From: Owenia fusiformis
Taxonomy: Eukaryota > Annelida > Polychaeta > Sabellida > Oweniidae
Assembly: GCA_903813345.2 (NCBI GenBank)
Contig: CAIIXF020000001.1
Location: 60,746,270-60,810,269, forward strand
Reading direction: 5' to 3'
DNA length: 64,000 bases
The translations under genes were made by a program, and so were the position numbers. The stretch's first letter is position 1. Every line of letters starts with the position of its first letter. The notes beneath the pieces are model-generated. The model saw only the letters and a program-made list of their open reading frames with translations. It made no database searches and was not told the origin of the DNA. Shown here one piece after another: positions 60,778 through 64,000 of the stretch.

Positions 60778-60825
60778 ATGGCGCTGCCCATGAATCTGTT
60801 TTCAAAATTTCGTAGTTTGTGGCCT
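60778..60825 (+). CDS. possible first exon of a rightward gene
   Basis: AAAAATGGCG gives a good start context. The 16 codons read MALPMNLFSKFRSLWP and are followed by the strong donor GTAAGT. The peptide would suit a mitochondrial targeting or membrane N-terminus. No downstream exon was found before the window ends; the next exons may lie beyond 64000. Confidence 0.35.
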
Positions 60826-60959
60826 GTAAGTGTATTTAGTCGTCATTCTTCATTGCAGAGCTGTAATTTATATTTTATAATGTATGTAAATAGGTTAGGC
60901 TATATCCGAAAGAGTTGTCCAGTGTTACAAATCACTGTCAAATAGTCTATGAATAAAAA

Positions 60960-61050
60960 TTTTAAAAATCATTATAGATCTAATTTTAAATCATTTAAAA
61001 TTTAAATTTAAATTTTTTCATTTAAATTTTAATTTAAATCATATTGAAAA
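60960..61050. repeat. AAATTTAAAT low-complexity tract
   Basis: A run of ATTTAAAT-type words, largely self-complementary, directly before the LINE 3' tail. Confidence 0.8.
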
Positions 61051-62550
61051 ATCATCATCATCATCATCATAGTACACGATTCAATCATTTACTGATTACT
61101 ACATCGCGGGTTAGTATGCATAGTAAAAGATAAAAACAGTGTTAGAGTAAAAGGTAAAGTTAAAATCGGTTTAAAAACAGTTACACAACAGTAAGAGTTA
61201 AGGAATGGGGTTTTGGTAGTAAGAACCCAGCGTGGTTTTAAAGCCTTCTAATGTTCCCGCTGTCACTATTGATTCTGGAAGTGAGTTCCATTCCCTGATT
61301 GTATTTGGGAAGAAAGACTGCAAAGTGACATCTTTGTTGTATCTGTGGCGGACAAAGGCTTGGCTGTTAGTTACTTGTAATCGTCTGGGTCTATTGTGGG
61401 AGGGGGGTTCAAGATATTGGTCCTTGGGAATTCCAACTAGGCTATTGTTGATTTTATAGAGCATGGTGAGCCGTTGTTGTTGTCTTCTCTGCTCCAGCAA
61501 CTCCCATTGTAGCTTGGACAGCATAGCACCGACAGAGCTAACACGGTTGAAGTCATTCATGACATACCGTGCTGCTCTTCGCTGGGTCATCTCCAGAGCT
61601 TGTTTTTGGGTTGATGTGTAAGGGTCCCAGACACAGCCTGCATATTCAAGCCTTGGTCTAATCAGGGTGAAATATGCAGTCTGCTTAGTATGTTGAGGAG
61701 CTTTCCATAAATGACGTCTCAGCATGCCAAGGAGCTGGTTACTCTTGGTTATGGATTTAGCAATATGCTGGTTCCACTTAAGGTCTGCCTGCACTGTAAC
61801 ACCAAGATATTCTGCAGACGATACCTGTTTAAGGGCATGTCCCTGCATGTTGTAGATGGAGACAGCAGGTGTTCGTCTTCCAGTTGCCGACAGCACGGTG
61901 CACTTGTCTGGGTGGAATTGCATCAGCCATTGATTTTCCCAGGCTACTGCAGCATTAAGGTCTTCTTGTAGTAATGCTGCATCGAGTGGTGAATCAACTT
62001 GTCTGTAAATGATGCTGTCATCTGCAAAAAGCCTCAAGGTACTATGTTGCAGGACATCAGGTAAGTCGTTAATGTAAATGAGGAAGAGGATCGGACCGAG
62101 GACAGTCCCCTGGGGGACTCCTGATGTTACAGCTGCCTCATCCGATGTCACTCCATCTACACTAACTCTTTGGGTTCTTGCTTGCAGGAAGTCTTTGATC
62201 CAGTAGTTGGCCTGACCTCTGATACCGTAGTATTGGAGTTTGTAAAGCAGGTGGCGATGTGATACCTTGTCAAATGCCTTTGCAAAGTCCATCACTATGA
62301 CATCAGTCTGGTGATTAGTGTCATTCGCCAGTACAAGGTCATGGAAAAAGGTGACAAGTTGTGTTTCACATGACCTCTTACTCCTGAAACCATGTTGCAA
62401 GTCATACAGGATCCCATTGGTCTCAAGAAACTGCATCATGTTGCTAACTAGAAGATGTTCAGCAAGCTTGCAACATATGCAGGTAAAAATAGAATATCTC
62501 CTCTCCATAGGGCTAGTAGTTCGGGTCAAGATTGCAGTTAAAAATCCCAT
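61051..62550 (-). mobile_element. CR1/Jockey-group LINE, 5'-truncated, RT frame open
   Basis: Non-LTR retrotransposon fragment. The frame 62550-61198 encodes reverse transcriptase from just before motif 1 (TCICCKLAEHLLVSNMM), then QHGFRSKRSCETQL, motif A VIVMDFAKAFDKVSHRHLL, motif B TSGVPQGTVLGPILFLIYIN, motif C FADDS, HPDKCTVLS and YLGVTV. The C-terminal block ends SFFPNTIREWNSLP, typical of the CR1/L2/Jockey superfamily. The endonuclease and the RT N-terminus are missing, and similarity stops near 62490, so the first roughly 20 codons belong to flanking DNA. The 3' tail is a (TGA)n microsatellite (61051-61070 on the + strand as ATCATC...), as in CR1/L2-like elements. The uninterrupted frame suggests a fairly young copy. 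Confidence 0.88.
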
Positions 62551-62554
62551 TTAG

Positions 62555-64000
62555 CACCATTATAACGTTTCATGTCATAATATATTCATGGGCACAGATC
62601 TAGCTCAGCGAAACAGTGCCTAGTGTTCATTGGAGTCTTGTCTAGCTTGCCGTTACAAAATAATGATACGGTGACCACACCGTTTTTGAGATAACTGAAT
62701 CTGGAGAGAGCTACCACGGTAAAGCTACCTGTTTCAGAAAATTATTCTGCTCTACATAGTCTTGGAAATCACTCCGCCATCTCTAAAAATTCTGTTTCTA
62801 ACCAAACTTGTAAATATTTCCTGATAGATTAGTACCTACCCTATCGAGAATAAACATTGATTCATTTATCAAACACTAGATGGCGCTGCGATGGGCCGGA
62901 AAAGGAGAGAAGGTATTTTTATACAGGAAACCAAATAACCAACGGTAACCGCTAGTATCCCTACTCCGAACTATATTCTTCAACAACGTAACTAGGCTTT
63001 CTTTAGTGATCGGAATCTTCTTGGCCATTATTAGATTAGAGTTTGGAGGAGAAAAACAGAAATTCCGAACCAAATGCGTGACATGTACGCAATTATTTTC
63101 CAATTTTTCTGGGTTCGTTTTTTTGATGTTCTCCTGAAATATTTTTGTTTGATAATAATCAGAAAAATGTGTATATTCCGCTAAAATTCAATTCCTTCAG
63201 CAAATGAGTAACAAATACGCAAATTGTGGGACAGTTGGATAGGCTGTTCATGAATGCAAATGTTATATCACCTAGAACATTTCCAAACAGATTTGTTTGG
63301 ACCTTTCGCTTTTGGAAATGATGAAACCCTGGGAAACTGAAGATCGATATCTCTCACCTAAATAAGATCTCGGGATAATTATCAGAAATTTACACTAAAA
63401 AAATCATGTGGATTTTAGAATTTTTTGAATGAAGATAACAGAGTTCTGCTTTCACCTTCAATCAGTTCTACTACTCCCATATCTTATTTACATGACCAGG
63501 ATCACAATGGTCATGGTCAAAATGACCTTTACCATGCTGAAATAGCTTTTTCAGCACTCTGAAATTGTGACTGAAAAAAAGTTAAAAACTAGCATTTCTG
63601 AAAGGTCACGGGACAGAATATTTTGAAATTTTCAGAAAATATGCCCAATATATTGTTTTAAATGATAAGAGCTTTGAAAATTAGAAAAATTGTCTGAAAC
63701 AAAAATTGTTGTCATAAAAAGGAAAAAAGTCAGCTTTTCAAATCATTTTTTCATTTTTTCTCTATTTCTAAAAATGAATTCAAATTTTCAAAGCTCTGAT
63801 ATCTACCCTGAGACTTTAAAATAGCATTTTACTCCCTCTTCCCCTAACATAATTAATTACGTTTTTTGACGGACATCAATATTTTGACCCGGCCCCTAAA
63901 TTTACACAGAGAATACAAAGAGAATGGGGAAGGCTCTAATGTGCATGTGAACTTACTAGTGCTATTCTGTCTAAACTAAAATCTCATTTGACATTCAACT
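62555..64000. other. no supportable gene
   Basis: A minus-strand frame at 63025-62876 (MAKKIPITKESLVTLLKNIV...) has a good start context but no clear donor or family. A + strand ATGGCGCTGCGATGG at 62880 overlaps it. Either could be a first exon and neither is convincing. 63400-64000 is AT-rich and featureless. Confidence 0.4.

Noticed and set aside
60560-60805. Minus-strand 81-codon frame with a hydrophobic start
   Set aside because: It overlaps the CCAAT promoter between two divergent starts, lacks splice context and recognisable similarity; kept only as a remote possibility.
61232-62554. + strand frames opposite the LINE reverse transcriptase
   Set aside because: Antisense shadows of a clear RT frame.

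Overview
The window reads as nuclear DNA of a marine invertebrate animal. It is AT-rich by eye. The host genes are split by canonical GT/AG introns, the proteins are metazoan (a KLHL17-type Kelch protein, prohibitin-2, mitochondrial ribosomal protein uL29m, a class A GPCR), and most of the remaining sequence is transposon- and satellite-derived. A Naiad-type Penelope-like element and CCATTTT-rich satellites fit a mollusc or other lophotrochozoan, hemichordate or lancelet, but I cannot fix the phylum.

Layout. 1-3001: 3' portion of a KLHL17-like gene (+), entered mid-gene. 3002-8880: non-coding, with a foldback element, a G-rich DNA transposon with a 5-bp target duplication and a short minisatellite. 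8881-13065: complete PHB2 (-), divergent across 248 bp from MRPL47 (+, 13314-26705). The MRPL47 introns hold two hAT-like elements with 8-bp duplications, a minisatellite, an 805-bp terminal-inverted-repeat element, an intact 986-codon Naiad-like PLE and a satellite. 27515-29387: two-exon small secreted cysteine-rich protein (-) that looks like a peptide precursor. 30117-32345: 26-28 bp minisatellite. 32739-45696: a 13-kb array of one 1.72-kb repeat family. 45697-49203: mostly empty, with one foldback element and a possible signal-peptide exon. 49204-51863: four-exon GPCR (-). 54320-60434: eight-exon mucin-like type I membrane protein (-), with a CCAAT-box promoter that may also drive a rightward gene at 60778. 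61051-62550: 5'-truncated CR1/Jockey-group LINE (-). 62555-64000: no supportable gene.

For each of the five main genes the exon lengths sum to a multiple of three and the splice phases agree, so these models are strong although no transcript was available. PHB2 and MRPL47 both encode mitochondrial proteins and share a divergent promoter region; no other functional linkage between neighbours is evident.

The most unusual structure is the 32.7-45.7 kb array. It contains seven 5' hairpin leaders, seven bodies and seven 3' hairpin-CTAG ends. Read left to right, the leaders and ends form a perfectly balanced bracket string, as expected if copies inserted repeatedly into the TTATT tract behind the leader of an earlier copy. 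Six of the seven bodies also carry a perfect nuclear-receptor DR1 site.
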